NCBI RefSeq assembly: GCF_000142905.1
Contig: NW_013657672.1
Location: 422,797 to 486,796 of the forward strand
DNA: 64,000 nt
Origin: Thecamonas trahens ATCC 50062
Lineage: Eukaryota; Apusozoa; Apusomonadida; Apusomonadidae
Reading direction: 5' to 3'
A program made the position numbers and the translations under genes. Within the stretch, counting starts at the first letter, position 1. Each line of letters begins with the position of its first letter. A model generated the notes under the pieces. The model was not told the DNA's origin and did not search any database. It saw only the letters and a program-made list of their open reading frames with translations. Below are positions 34,813 through 43,623 of this stretch, one piece after another.

Positions 34813-34863
34813 CGCACCTGAGTGTGTGTATGTGTGTTACGAGGCCACCACCAGCCACCATGG

Positions 34864-37800
34864 TCACCCGCGCTGCTTGAGCGTGATCTTGTCGCCGAGC
34901 GAGAGAGCAATGCCCTGCGTCTCGGAGCGGATGCGGATAAAGCCGCCGATCTTGCCGTCGGCCTGGCGCTCGATGGAGACCTGGCCAAGCGCGTCTTCGC
35001 CAAAGATGGAGCGAGCGTAGAGGTTGGCGGCGAGAAAGTCGCAGTCGCCGGCGAGGGCCGACTCGGGCGTGAGGCAGCGCATGTTGGTCGACTCGGTAAC
35101 GTGCTTGAGGAAGCGCGGGATCGAGGTAAACGACGACGAGATGGCAACGCGGTTCTCCCACGCGTACTGGGCCCACATGGAGCGGAACTCGGAGAGCGAG
35201 ACCGTGGCCGGCATGACATACGAGAGGATGTCGAGCGAGATCGACTCGAGCACGACGCAGTGCTTGTCGTTAGCCGACGAGCCGGCAACGTCGTAGGTGC
35301 AGACGCCAAAGATGATGCCGGTCTCGGTCGACGAGACCTTGAGGTTGGCCCTCACCGTGCGGAAGTTGTGCGGGCCGATGGTGAGCGCCGTCGGCCGCTC
35401 CACCACCTTGAGGTCGCCAAGCGTCGAGAGCTCGAGTGTCAGGTTCTGCAGCGTGTCGGCCGTCTGGTTGACAATGAGCACCTCCATGGCAATGTCGTAC
35501 TGGTGGACCGAGAGGTAAGCCTCGGCATAGACCGCGTCCGAGAACCCGGTGAGCTGGAAGACCTGGTCGAGCTGCAGCTTCGAGTCCGAGGCTGACTCGG
35601 ACTTGCCGGTCGCCCGGTAGATGTCGACCGAGAGGTCGTCCTCAAAGATGACGTCGCCGGCGCCCTTGGGCCGGAGCTGCGGGATCTGGATGACGTCGTC
35701 GACGTGGACGTCAATGACCTTGCGCTCGGTCGTCGCCTCGGCAGCTGCGCTGCTCGCCTTGGTCTCCAGCAGCGCCGCAAACGTCTTGCCCGACAGCTCG
35801 AGGAAGAGCTTGCGGAGAACAGGCGAGGGGTTGGCAATGACCCGAAGGCAGAACGCGACCCGCGCATACGCATCCGGGTCGATCGACCGACCGCCGGGCA
35901 GCCCCGCGCCGGTCCGCCCCGACGCGCCCAGCCGGAGAATCGAGTTGAGAATGAGCATGATCTCCGCCGCAATGGCGTTGGCCCGCTTCGCGTCCTTGAT
36001 GATGTCCAGTGCCTTGAAGACGAGCTTGGTGAGCGTGGTGGCCAGGACGGCACCCAGGAAAAGTCGCCCTTGAACAGCAGGTCGCGTAGCGGGTAAAGCG
36101 ACGACGTCGCCGCCGTCGCCTCCACGTCACCGTGCCGCGACTCCGAGTACGCCGACTGGGTCGCGTACGTGCCGTCAGCGTTGAGCCGCGGCGCGCTCGA
36201 CGCCTTGGGCGGCGGTGCAGATGCCGAGCCCTCGGTGGCAGCCGCGCCCTCATCGTCCGCCTCGTCCTCGTCGTCGGTCAGGAACGGAATGTCGCCGAGC
36301 GTCGACCGGATCGACTTGAACGCCTCGGACACGTCCTCGCCAGTCTCGGCGTACTCGCCGATGATCCACAACGCGCCGCGCATGACCTCGGACGAGTGAA
36401 TCGAGCCAAACATCGCCATGAGCTTGTGAAGGACCGGCTTGCGGAGGTGCGGGTTCGTGTGGACCACCTCGCGGACAAAGACCACCACGTCTGACGCCGA
36501 CGCCGACGCGTCCGACACAAAGTCCATCAGCAGGTCGACAACGTCGGCCGCCACATCCGGAAAGTTGACCGCAATTGAATGGATCGACTGGATGAGGATC
36601 CGCCGGTACTGCTCGGCCTTGGCCTCGTCCGACTCGGCCTGCGTCCGCGCCACCTCCTTCTTGAGCACCGCAATGACCTGCGAAATGTTGCGCGGCGCCA
36701 CGAGGTCCATGCAAATGTCCAGCGTCTTCTTGCGGATGTCCAGGTTCGGCGAAGCCAGCGCCCGGAGAATGTCCATCAGCACATCCTGCAGCACACGCGT
36801 GTACTTGGCCTTGAGCGTCGCCAGCCGGTCGAGCACAATGAGCTTCACGTTGTTGTCGGCTTGGTTGACAATGAGGTCCACAAACGTCGTCGCCGCCGCA
36901 CGCACCGCCGTCGCTGCCGAAGACAGGAGAATAAGCGTGATCGCCGCCTCGAACCGCACAGACGGCGACGTCGAGTCGAGGAGCGTGCCCACAACACGGA
37001 TGTACCGCGACCGCTCCGACGGCGACGACCGGTACACCTTGCGGATGAGCTCAATGACCCCAAGCTGCATAGAGTCGTTGAACGAGCTCACAGTCTCCAG
37101 GTGCTCCGCCAGATACTTGATCGCCCGCGCCTCGTCGCACGAGTACAGCGCCACAAACGCGTTCCGCTGCACACCCTCGTCGTTGTTGGCGGCAAGAACC
37201 TCCTCCAGCAGCTCGGCCGCGTCGGGCACCAGATCCGCCGACGTCATGTAAATCGACATCAGCGCCATCACCGCGTTGCGCTTGACGTACGTGTGCCGGT
37301 GGGTGAGGCACGTCTTCACCGACGGCACAAGCGTCTCCAGCAGGTCCGCCTCCTTGATCCGGCACAGGAAGCGGAGCGTCGAGCCTCTCACGTACTCGTT
37401 GGGGTGGTTGAGGTCCTGCATCCACGCGTTACTATCCCCACCACGCACACAAGCTCTCCTATGAGTCCTACACCCCACCAGCCATTCTCCATCCCACTCC
37501 CTTCACCCCACCCCTCTCACGGGTCCCCCTCTCTCCTCCCGCCCCGGAACCCCCTGGCTTGCGGCCGAACCGCCGTTCGGTGGCCGAAAGCAGCAAAAAA
37601 TGGAGCCACGTCGCCAGAGAGCGACAAGGCAGGGGGGGGGGCTTAGGGCGGAGTAGGCAAGGAGGCGGAGAGGGGGGGGAGGGGGAAGAGTATGTGCTTG
37701 CAAGTTGTACGTACCAGACCAGGATAAACTCACGCTTGAGCGAACCGTCGGGCTCGTTCTTGGGAACCATCTCAAAGTAGTACAGAAGCAGCTTCTTGAG

Positions 37801-38010
37801 GGCCTTGTCGCGGGTGGGGAGGACGAAGCGAATGACCGTCATGAGCAGGTCCATCTTCTCGCCACCGGCAAGCATGCTCTCAATGAGCTCCTTCATTCCC
37901 TCGAGCTTGACAAGGTCGTCAGAGTTCTCAAGCTTCTTTCGGATCTCATTCTGTGTCGCAGGCGCTCCCCGTGCCGTGGACAGCAGCAGTGTGCATGGCA
38001 CTTCAGTCAT
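34864..38010 (-). CDS. COPB1: Coatomer subunit beta (beta-COP), one intron and one frame break
   Basis: Exons 37715-38010 and 34864-37431. With one base restored the product is 954 residues, against 953 for human COPB1. Exon 1 starts MTEVPCTLLLSTARG and includes IRFVLPTRDKALKKLLLYYFE. Exon 2 continues DLNHPNEYVRGSTLRFLCR through the adaptin-like HEAT solenoid. An acidic linker (DDEDEADDEG) leads to the C-terminal appendage (SIERQADGKIGGFIRIRSETQG). The frame changes inside the very conserved GDF-F-LGAVLATTLTKLV motif: the coding strand has GACTTTTCCTGG, and a fifth T (plus-strand A4 at 36059-36062) restores it. Beta-COP is part of the COPI coat for Golgi-to-ER and intra-Golgi transport. The upstream start at 38124 is less likely than 38010, which aligns with the family. 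Confidence 0.92.
37432..37714 (-). other. Intron of the beta-COP gene
   Basis: 283 bp on the minus strand, donor GTACGT, acceptor GGATAG. Splicing makes a Cys codon (TG plus T) and the family-typical sequence EFILVCNAWMQDLNHP. It contains a C-rich (plus-strand G-rich) tract at about 37630-37690. Confidence 0.85.
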
Positions 38011-38235
38011 GGCCACTGCCTTGCAAGTCGAGTCTTGTCCCCGCTGGCTGGTTGACTGGCTGGCTGGCTTGGCCGCCGCCCGCCAGCCGCCGGCCAACCA
38101 GCCGCTGGATGCACAAACTGACAAACTCGTCGCATTGAAAGCAAAATACTTTCACCACTGCCTGGCCACCGCCCGCAGGAGCCTATGCCTACGGCAAGTT
38201 TCATTTTGTCACAGAAGGAGCATCTCATTGCTTTC

Positions 38236-41200
38236 TCATGACAGCGTCGGCAACGCAATGCCGCCGGGCGCAGCATCGGCCGACGACGCAGACGCCACAT
38301 CGTCGTCAAGTGACATCGAGTCGAACAGCCGCGACGAATACGTCCGGATCCGGCTCGCCACCTCGTCGGGTGCGTCGTCGGCAGCAAGCGCACTAAGGAG
38401 CTCGGTGAGGTGGCTCTCACCGTTGAGCTCCTGTGTCCGCGCGAGATACGCCACCGAAAACGCCTCCTCCTGCGCAAGGATGAGCTTGGCCACCGAGGCG
38501 TACGCCGTCTCTACAAACTCGGGCGGCACGTCAAGGCCATCTGCAAGCGCCTCATCGGCGCCCGACGATGCCGGGCCTGACGTGAGCGAGTCCAGGAACT
38601 GCGACATGGCGTCGTGGTTTGAGACCACAAACTCGTTCATCTTGGCCATGAACGGCTCTTTGCTCCCAAACTCCTTGCCGTTGGACAAGTTCTGGATGAC
38701 CTTGGCCAGCAGAATAAGCACCCGCTGCGCCGACTTGTTCGGTGGGCCCTCGAGAAGGCCGTAGGCGTGCGGCGCCGTGAGCGCAGGAACCAGGAAGCGG
38801 AGGAAGAAAAATCCGCCGACCGTCACAGATCGCAGGTCACTCTGCAGTCGCGCAAGAACGCGCCCGGCCTGCGGCGAGCCTGGATTCTGAACCGCAACCT
38901 GATCCTCCACAAACCGCGTTACAAGCTCGTAGTCGGATGCAATCGTGTCCAGGTTCTCCGACCATGCCGCAAGCAGCTGGTTGCGCTCAGCCTCGCTCAC
39001 TCTCGTTGCGCCCAGTGCGTTCAGCAGCCGCGCAGCTTCGTCTTGCGACGTCGCCAGCGAAGCCGCTGCCGCACCGATTGTCTCATGGACTGACGACGCC
39101 AGCGACGCAAGCGAAATCGGAAACTTGGCGCTCGTGGCGCTCATCACCACAGCAAACAGCTCGCGGAACGATGGCGGCACGTTCTCCATCGACATCTGGA
39201 TCCGCACCCATGCCGACTGGCAGAGCGTGAGGAGCTTGAACCGGTTGACGTCCACGTTCGAGTCGAGCAAGTCGACCTCGCCGTCGTCGGGTCCCGCCAC
39301 CGACACACGCTTGGCATCAACCTCCACGCGCCCGTACTTGGACACTGCCTCCGCCACCACCATACCCAGCGTCGCCGACAGGTAGTCGATCCCGTGGATC
39401 TTCGAGAACACTTTGAACGCCTTGGTTGCCAGCGAGTTGGTTCGGAACAGCGTGTTGAGGGAGAGCGCGCAAGCCACCTCGGCTTGGACCTGCGCCGTGA
39501 GGAACGCCAGGCTCTGCCCGGCCGCCTCATAGATGTGGACCAGCGATCGCGCGGCTAGATCCGCGTCTGCAGTCCCCACCACATCTGCCAGCGCCAGCGC
39601 CAACGCAAAGTCCGGTGGCCACGAGACCATCGCCTTTTCCAGCGCGTCTCGCTTGACCCGGCTCAGCGGCGGCGCGCTCCGCGATCCCAACGTCCCGTAC
39701 ACTACCGCCCGACGCAGCTTGGCCGTCAGCTTGAGCGGCTGCACGCCTGCCTCGGCCTTGGATCGCATGTAGAGCCAGAGCCCGGTGAGAACGCCGGCAA
39801 CCACTACAACAACAACCAGCACCACGGCAGCCACAATACCTCCCGTGTTTGACGAGCTCGGTGATGGAGTCACAACGCCCGCCACCGGGCACGCCGCCAG
39901 CGGCGTCTCACTTTCGCCGCACCCAGCCGACGCCGTTGTGCACACCCCGCTGCTCGCGCACCAGCCACACTCGGCAAGGAGCGAGACTGTGCACTCGGCG
40001 CAAGTTCTCGGCATCCCACAATCATAGTACGTGAACGACGACCCACTCGCATAGTTGCGCCCGCCCTTCGCCACCGTCATCGGCCCGCCGCCGGCCTCGC
40101 GCCCTGCAGGCATCGTACACTCGAGCGCACTCGACGAGAGCCGCACACACACACCAGTTGCATCTGCAAGCGGATGGCTGATTGCGTAGTCGGTCCCGGC
40201 CACAAACGTGCCACCAGCCAGCACCACCCGCGTCCCACCCGCGAGCGAGCCCGATGTCGGCGAGCCCGCCCCGCCGGTCAGCGCCGGGCAGCTGGCGTCC
40301 GACGACGCAAACACGGGCAGACCGCCCGAGCACGCGCCTGCGGTGGTGCACTCGGACGACGAGAGGCACCATCCGCAGTCGGCCCCACCGGCAGTGCATG
40401 CCGAGCAAACGCTGCCTACGCATGCGTAGTACATCACAGAGAGCGTCGAGTCGGCCACCGTCGCCAGTCCGTCTGTTCCCGCCGCCGCCACCGCCGCCTG
40501 CCGCGACGCCGCTCCCTGCGACGCCGCCGGAATCGCGCACCGCACAACATGGCTCCCGTCGGTCGTCGCCGGTACCACAATCGGCGTGCCTGCCGCAGTA
40601 AACACGCACTCGAGCACTCCGGAGCTTGCCGCCCCGCCGCTCACCGCGCCTGCTCGCAGTGGGTCCAGCGTCAGCGTCAGCATCGTCCCGCCCGGCGCGC
40701 CTACCGACAGCGGACTCACCGACGCCATGCGCGGGCACTGACCGGCGGTAGTCACAAACGGCGAGTAACTCGCACACCCGGACGCCGGCAGACATCTTCC
40801 AGCAGAAACACAGAACCCACACGGCGATGCGTTCGGCACGTTTGGCACATACGCAAGGCACTCCGAGCATGATGAGCCTGCCGGTGCACACTCGTACGCC
40901 TCGAACTTCTTCTCCGGCGCAGAGAGCCGCTTGGCAGAGCCCGAGCGCCGCACACCCACGGTGAGCGCCATCGGCAGCTCCGCCGGCGGAAAAGTGCACA
41001 CCAGCGACGGTGGCGAGCCTGAAAGAAAGGTCGTAGGCACCTCCATGCCGGCTTCGGCATCGTCTGCAGACGTGTTGTAGAGGCAGGCCATGCCGGCGTC
41101 AAAGCCGGTTCCAGTCAGCGTGACCAGGAGCTCGGCGCTCGAAATCTCTTGTGCACTCGGTGCAATCGAGGTAACGGCCGGGCAGTTGTGAAAGGTATCG

Positions 41201-43284
41201 CCGACGGCGCAACCGCCCTCGGTCCCCACGTCGCGGCACGTCGAGTCGCTCTCGCACCAAAAGCACGAGTTTGAGCCAAACGCGCAGTCGGCACACGACG
41301 ACGACGACTCGCCGCAGGTCACGTACCGGTAGCTCGCAAGCGGGTCGCTGCTTCCGATGAATGGCGTAAAAGCTCCGTCAATCGGCAGTGGCGGCAGCGT
41401 GCCGAGCACAAGCTCGAGGCTCACGTCGCCGCTGCTGCCGCCCACGGCGCTCGGCGCAACGCAGCTGACCGAGCTGCTCGTTGGGTTCCAGCTCGCACCC
41501 ACAGCCACCGTCTTGTTGAACACACACGTGTAGCTCGTTCCCGCGATGCTTGGGTCAACAAAGCCCTGTCCGGTCAGTATCACCGAGTTGCCACCATCCG
41601 GCGGGCCCTTGGACGGCGCCACACGGCTAAGCGCGGGGCATGTCTCCGACACCACAAACGATGCTGCCTCGCATAGGCTTGCGATCGTCGACGATGGCGA
41701 GCAAAACCCACCGTAAGAAGGGCACCATGAGCAGACTCCTCCACCGGTCGCCACACACGCATGGCACGACGAGTTGCTCGATCCGCACGACACATACTCG
41801 AGCGAGTAGCTCTCGGGCGCATAGCTCGCGCCCAGGTGTTCCAGCGACATGTTGGCCGTCCCGGCCGGACCCGTCGGAATTAAAGCCCGAAGCTCGGTCT
41901 CGGAGACAAAGGTCGTGCTCGCCGTGCCGTAGCCCGTATCAAACCGAGCCGAGACCGCAGGCAAAACGTCGACAAAGCCTACACCAGTGATTGTGAGCTC
42001 GCCGCTGGCCGCGGTGTCGGCGACAACCGCGGTTGGGGCAATCGCCGTCACCGCCGGGCACACCGTCGGCGGCACACATACGCTGTCACGCTTCTCGGTG
42101 CAGGTCATCGTTGTCGCGCACCACGCGCAGTAGCCGTCAACCGCGCAGCTTGCGCACGAGGTATAAGAGCCGCAGTCATGGTGCTGGATTCTGGAGAGTA
42201 CCGCAGGGTCACTGGCGGTCACCACAAACACCTCGTTGGTGTTGGGAACGAGAGCGTAGTCGCGCGTGCTGGACACCTTGTTCGACGTGAGCTCGAGCGT
42301 GTCGTACACACTCAGGTCTTCCGGATCAAACCGAACAAGTGCGTTCGGTGACGAGGTGACAACAAAGAGAGCGTCGCCGTCGGCATCGTACCACATCGCA
42401 CGGATGGTGCCCTTCGCGATGCCGAGGCCGACCACGGTTGGCGGGATGGACGTCTCGTCGAGGGCAAGAATAAAGTCCTGGTCGGTCGCGGCGAACATCT
42501 TCCGGCGGACCTCTGAGTATGCCAGCGCCACGTAGTCGCAGCAACCGACCGTGTGGAAGGCGCCGTTGCGGGGGTTTGCTCGCTCAAGGATGGCGATGCG
42601 CGCCTGCTTCCACCCAATCCACACATGGGTGTCGGTGGCAGTGGCCACAAGTGTCTTCTCCTCGCATCCGCTCGGACTAAGCTGCGGAAGATCAAAGGCC
42701 TCGTTCCGGATGCCATCGTGGATGAGAAGTGGTGCAGAGGTACTGGCCTCACATAGGTACGTCACATCGTAGTCGGCGTCATGGAACATGACGTGGAGGC
42801 TTGTACCGTACGACTGGACGACAGTGCCTTCGGCCGGCGATGCAGTCCACGTACCCGAGGCCGGCGGAAAGGGGATGGTCACCGTGCTCCTGGGGCTTGC
42901 CCGCACGCCGACGATGAGATCGCCGTCGCTCCGCCGCGCCACGCCGACCGAAGACGAGTCCCAGGCGCGAAAGGCGACGACGCCGCTCGCTGACAGCCCG
43001 CCGTCCGCCTCGGCCTGCTCGTCAAAGGGCCACGTCGCCCGCGGCACCGACCACAGCACCTTGTTGCCGCAAAAGAAGAAACGATCCGTCGGCTGATCGT
43101 ACATCATCGCCCGCACCACTCGATAGTCTCCGTGACTCTGCTCCTTGTTGGCCAGCTCAGCCATGCCAGAAAAGGCCGCAGCAGAGACAGCCAGCCAGCC
43201 TCCAACGATGGCCACACTCGCCAGGGCGACCACGAGCCCATGCGCGGCACTTTCCCTGTCCGGTGTACCATACCGAGTACGCAA
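38236..43284 (-). CDS. Plexin-like receptor: propeller, PSI/IPT repeats, TM, RasGAP
   Basis: About 1,680 residues. A hydrophobic segment (VVALASVAIVGGWLAVSAAAF) looks like a signal peptide. A propeller-like region follows (~45-365), then six PSI-type cysteine modules (first at ~369, CGSYTSCASC...CAWC), with IPT/TIG-like beta domains after most of them (PAVTAIAPTAVVADTAASG; SRVAPSKGPPDGGNSV). One TM lies at ~1147-1172 (IVAAVVLVVVVVVAGVL). The cytoplasmic RasGAP keeps the arginine-finger motif LFRTNSLATK (~1278) and the FFFLRFLVPAL motif (~1491). The order matches animal plexins, except that the GAP is continuous with no Rho-binding insertion. The N-terminus is unresolved: the frame opens after a TAG at about 43288 with no in-frame ATG before 43164, so a small upstream exon probably encodes the start. 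It is likely a surface receptor regulating Ras/Rap-family GTPases. Confidence 0.8.
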   Translation of the reverse strand: MRTRYGTPDRESAAHGLVVALASVAIVGGWLAVSAAAFSGMAELANKEQSHGDYRVVRAMMYDQPTDRFFFCGNKVLWSVPRATWPFDEQAEADGGLSASGVVAFRAWDSSSVGVARRSDGDLIVGVRASPRSTVTIPFPPASGTWTASPAEGTVVQSYGTSLHVMFHDADYDVTYLCEASTSAPLLIHDGIRNEAFDLPQLSPSGCEEKTLVATATDTHVWIGWKQARIAILERANPRNGAFHTVGCCDYVALAYSEVRRKMFAATDQDFILALDETSIPPTVVGLGIAKGTIRAMWYDADGDALFVVTSSPNALVRFDPEDLSVYDTLELTSNKVSSTRDYALVPNTNEVFVVTASDPAVLSRIQHHDCGSYTSCASCAVDGYCAWCATTMTCTEKRDSVCVPPTVCPAVTAIAPTAVVADTAASGELTITGVGFVDVLPAVSARFDTGYGTASTTFVSETELRALIPTGPAGTANMSLEHLGASYAPESYSLEYVSCGSSNSSCHACVATGGGVCSWCPSYGGFCSPSSTIASLCEAASFVVSETCPALSRVAPSKGPPDGGNSVILTGQGFVDPSIAGTSYTCVFNKTVAVGASWNPTSSSVSCVAPSAVGGSSGDVSLELVLGTLPPLPIDGAFTPFIGSSDPLASYRYVTCGESSSSCADCAFGSNSCFWCESDSTCRDVGTEGGCAVGDTFHNCPAVTSIAPSAQEISSAELLVTLTGTGFDAGMACLYNTSADDAEAGMEVPTTFLSGSPPSLVCTFPPAELPMALTVGVRRSGSAKRLSAPEKKFEAYECAPAGSSCSECLAYVPNVPNASPCGFCVSAGRCLPASGCASYSPFVTTAGQCPRMASVSPLSVGAPGGTMLTLTLDPLRAGAVSGGAASSGVLECVFTAAGTPIVVPATTDGSHVVRCAIPAASQGAASRQAAVAAAGTDGLATVADSTLSVMYYACVGSVCSACTAGGADCGWCLSSSECTTAGACSGGLPVFASSDASCPALTGGAGSPTSGSLAGGTRVVLAGGTFVAGTDYAISHPLADATGVCVRLSSSALECTMPAGREAGGGPMTVAKGGRNYASGSSFTYYDCGMPRTCAECTVSLLAECGWCASSGVCTTASAGCGESETPLAACPVAGVVTPSPSSSNTGGIVAAVVLVVVVVVAGVLTGLWLYMRSKAEAGVQPLKLTAKLRRAVVYGTLGSRSAPPLSRVKRDALEKAMVSWPPDFALALALADVVGTADADLAARSLVHIYEAAGQSLAFLTAQVQAEVACALSLNTLFRTNSLATKAFKVFSKIHGIDYLSATLGMVVAEAVSKYGRVEVDAKRVSVAGPDDGEVDLLDSNVDVNRFKLLTLCQSAWVRIQMSMENVPPSFRELFAVVMSATSAKFPISLASLASSVHETIGAAAASLATSQDEAARLLNALGATRVSEAERNQLLAAWSENLDTIASDYELVTRFVEDQVAVQNPGSPQAGRVLARLQSDLRSVTVGGFFFLRFLVPALTAPHAYGLLEGPPNKSAQRVLILLAKVIQNLSNGKEFGSKEPFMAKMNEFVVSNHDAMSQFLDSLTSGPASSGADEALADGLDVPPEFVETAYASVAKLILAQEEAFSVAYLARTQELNGESHLTELLSALAADDAPDEVASRIRTYSSRLFDSMSLDDDVASASSADAAPGGIALPTLS

Positions 43285-43623
43285 GCACTAGAAAGATAGG
43301 TATGGAGATGTGGGCCAGAGAGAGTTCCTTTGCCATAGTGGCTGGTGATGTTCCTCGCGAACGAGCGTGGCGCACCTGGCAAGGCTTGCAAAGGTTGCAA
43401 AGGACTTCGGTATAAAAGAGCAAACTATGTTCTCAAAAAGCATTGTATCCTCTGCCGGGATTTTGCCCACCACCAGCGATTGTGGAACCTGTCGTCGGCA
43501 AAGGCGCCCTCTGCTTCGCCAGAACAGCCCGGGACGCAAGCCGGAGAGCCAAGACTCGGTCAAAGCCGCACCACTGCCGCCACCTCCTCCTCCACCGAGT
43601 ACACCTCTCGCCTACAAGCTGGG
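43285..43623. promoter_or_regulatory. Bidirectional promoter between the plexin-like and MICAL-like genes
   Basis: About 340 bp. The plus-strand frame stays open from 43348, but the first 90 codons are Lys/Asn-rich with A/T third positions, unlike the rest, and they contain the TATA box. I therefore treat most of it as promoter and leader. Any missing first exon of the minus-strand gene would lie here; ATGGCAAAGG on the minus strand near 43336 starts a hydrophobic reading frame. Confidence 0.5.
43411..43418 (+). promoter_or_regulatory. TATA box of the MICAL-like gene
   Basis: TATAAAAG, a canonical TATA box and the clearest in the window. Transcription about 30 bp downstream would favour the ATG at 43624 over the one at 43348. 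Confidence 0.5.
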
